Shown here piece after piece: positions 62,983-64,000 of a stretch of 64,000 nt of DNA. This DNA is from Bog-950 sp044225825 (lineage in GTDB: Bacteria > Bacteroidota > Bacteroidia > Chitinophagales > LD1): NCBI GenBank assembly GCA_044225825.1, contig JBGAIB010000010.1, positions 75,954 through 139,953 of the forward strand, written 5' to 3'. Position numbers and translations under genes: made by a program. The notes beneath the pieces are model-generated. The model did not search any database and was not told the DNA's origin. It saw only the letters and a program-made list of their open reading frames with translations. Positions within the stretch are counted from its first letter, which is position 1. Each line of letters opens with the position of its first letter.

Positions 62983-64000
62983 CTGCAAGCATTTGTCAGA
63001 GCTTCTTATAGCTTTAATGGACAAATAAACCTTAACCACTGCCGGTTTGTATTTTGATACATTAACTGCAGCAGGTGGTTGTGATAGTATTATCGCATTA
63101 ACACTGACTGTTAACCCTGTTTACACTAACAACCACACAGAGAGCATTTGTCAGGGTGCTAGTTATAACTACTATGGCACTGCCTTAACTGCAACAGGCG
63201 ATTACTCGCACACGATGCAAAGTCAACAGGGCTGTGATAGTATTGACTACCTACACCTGGATGTTTATCCTGTATTCACTACCCCGGTTACTGCAAGTAT
63301 TTGTCAGGGTGCTTCTTATAGCTTTAACGGACAGAACTTAACAGCAAGCGGTACCTACTACGATACCCTCGCCACCCTACATGGCTGTGATAGCATCATA
63401 GCACTTACCTTAACGGTTAACCCTGTTTACGCTAACAATCATACCGAGAACATCTGCCAGGGTGGATCTTACAACTTCTACGGCACGGCATTAACTGTAA
63501 GTGGCGATTACTCGCATACCATGCAAAGCCAGCCGGGCTGTGATAGCATTGATTACCTGCATTTGGATGTTTATCCGGTTGTTACAACACCAACCAGTGC
63601 AAGCATTTGCCAAGGGGCTTCTTATAACTTCAATGGACAGACCTTAACGGCAAGCGGTACCTACTACGACACCCTCGCCACCATATATGGCTGCGATAGC
63701 ATCATTGCCTTAACGCTGACTGTTAATCCTGTATACGCTAACAATCATACAGAGAGCATCTGCCAGGGTGGTAGTTATAATTACTATGGCACTGTCTTAA
63801 CTGCCACGGGTGATTACTCACACACCATGCAAAGTCAACAAGGCTGCGATAGTGTTGACTACCTGCATTTGGATGTGTATCCGGTATTCAATACACCGGT
63901 TACTGCAAGCATCTGTCAGGGTACTTCTTATATCTTTAACGGACAGAACTTAACAGCAAGTGGTATCTACTATGATACCCTCGCCACCATGCATGGTTGT
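60970..64000 (+). repeat. Tandem 306-bp repeats, at least ten copies
   Basis: The marker string ESICQG or ENICQG is encoded at 60998+306n; intervals measured between successive copies are exactly 306 bp (307 once, at the indel site). Each 102-residue unit has two related halves of about 51 residues: S-I-C-Q-G-x-S-Y, then L-T-x-x-G-x-Y, then G-C-D-S-I, and V-x-P. Conserved Cys pair in each half suggests a disulphide. Copies run off the right edge. Confidence 0.95.
62983..64000 (+). pseudogene. Continuation of the giant protein after local frame shifts (partial)
   Basis: The 102-residue repeats go on without a stop from about 63047 to the right edge, in a frame one base offset from the main one. 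Net +1 results from three small changes relative to the other copies: loss of one C near 62929, loss of GG near 62995, and a 4-base gain near 63027-63035. The last repeat is cut by the window end. If the indels are sequencing artefacts, this is simply the rest of the same CDS. Confidence 0.7.

Noticed and set aside
60970..64000. Regular repeats suggestive of a CRISPR array
   Set aside because: The period is 306 bp, the repeats are coding throughout and there are no variable spacers; these are protein repeats.

Overview
The window looks like chromosome of a member of the Bacteroidota, probably Chitinophagales/Sphingobacteriales-like (inference). Evidence: a PorU/PorV-type pair from the type IX secretion system (T9SS), SprB-type repeats, a DUF2851 gene, a LytS-type kinase with a beta-propeller sensor, TTG/TTTG...TAnnTTTG promoters, and a tRNA-Leu without encoded CCA. 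Most of it is single-copy housekeeping DNA. I see no insertion sequence, prophage, integrase or CRISPR array.

Layout. 1-8.1 kb: a potassium channel, then a minus-strand unit with an ACP-phosphodiesterase-like gene, a PorV-like barrel and a 1713-residue PorU-like C25 peptidase. 8.2-16.5 kb: tyrS, a lipoprotein, pabB, purA, a STAS protein, a Fur-family regulator, an outer-membrane protein, a GNAT enzyme and a collagen-like surface protein. 16.6-18.8 kb: a RelA/SpoT-type (p)ppGpp synthetase/hydrolase. 19.0-22.8 kb: two translationally coupled genes for sterol chemistry, an oxidosqualene cyclase carrying the three residues diagnostic of cycloartenol synthases, and a close homologue of the animal/plant delta-24 sterol reductase DHCR24. 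23-26.4 kb: small secreted proteins, Smr and PH-domain proteins, then a compact unit made of a consensus promoter, a 148-nt tRNA-like RNA with an 80-nt variable arm, a 41-residue membrane peptide gene and a terminator, divergent from an Lrp/AsnC regulator. 26.6-36.2 kb: LytTR/LytS two-component pair, pyrF, a TPR protein, a trans-sulfuration-type PLP enzyme, LRR, DUF2851 and PspC proteins, and tRNA-Leu(GAG).

36.2-43.1 kb is a phosphate-starvation block on the minus strand: a frameshifted phosphate-type porin, then pstS, pstC, pstA, pstB, phoU and a PhoR-like kinase, with a shared 21-bp candidate Pho operator before the porin and before pstS. 43.4-50.2 kb: a small exported protein, an unusual beta-carbonic anhydrase, a tyrosine-catabolism operon (hmgA, hppD, an SGNH hydrolase, a GNAT enzyme) and a GH125 alpha-mannosidase.

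50.5 kb to the right edge is one giant surface-protein gene of more than 4400 codons that continues past the window. It combines an N,N-dimethylformamidase-beta-like module, Ig/Big_5 and DUF4082 domains, a NodB-like region, three 1.2-kb fibronectin/jelly-roll repeats, SprB repeats and at least ten 306-bp tandem repeats. As given, its reading frame is broken by an in-frame TAA near the N-terminus and by three small indels in one repeat.

The strongest candidates for something new are the sterol gene pair and the tRNA-like RNA/small-peptide unit.
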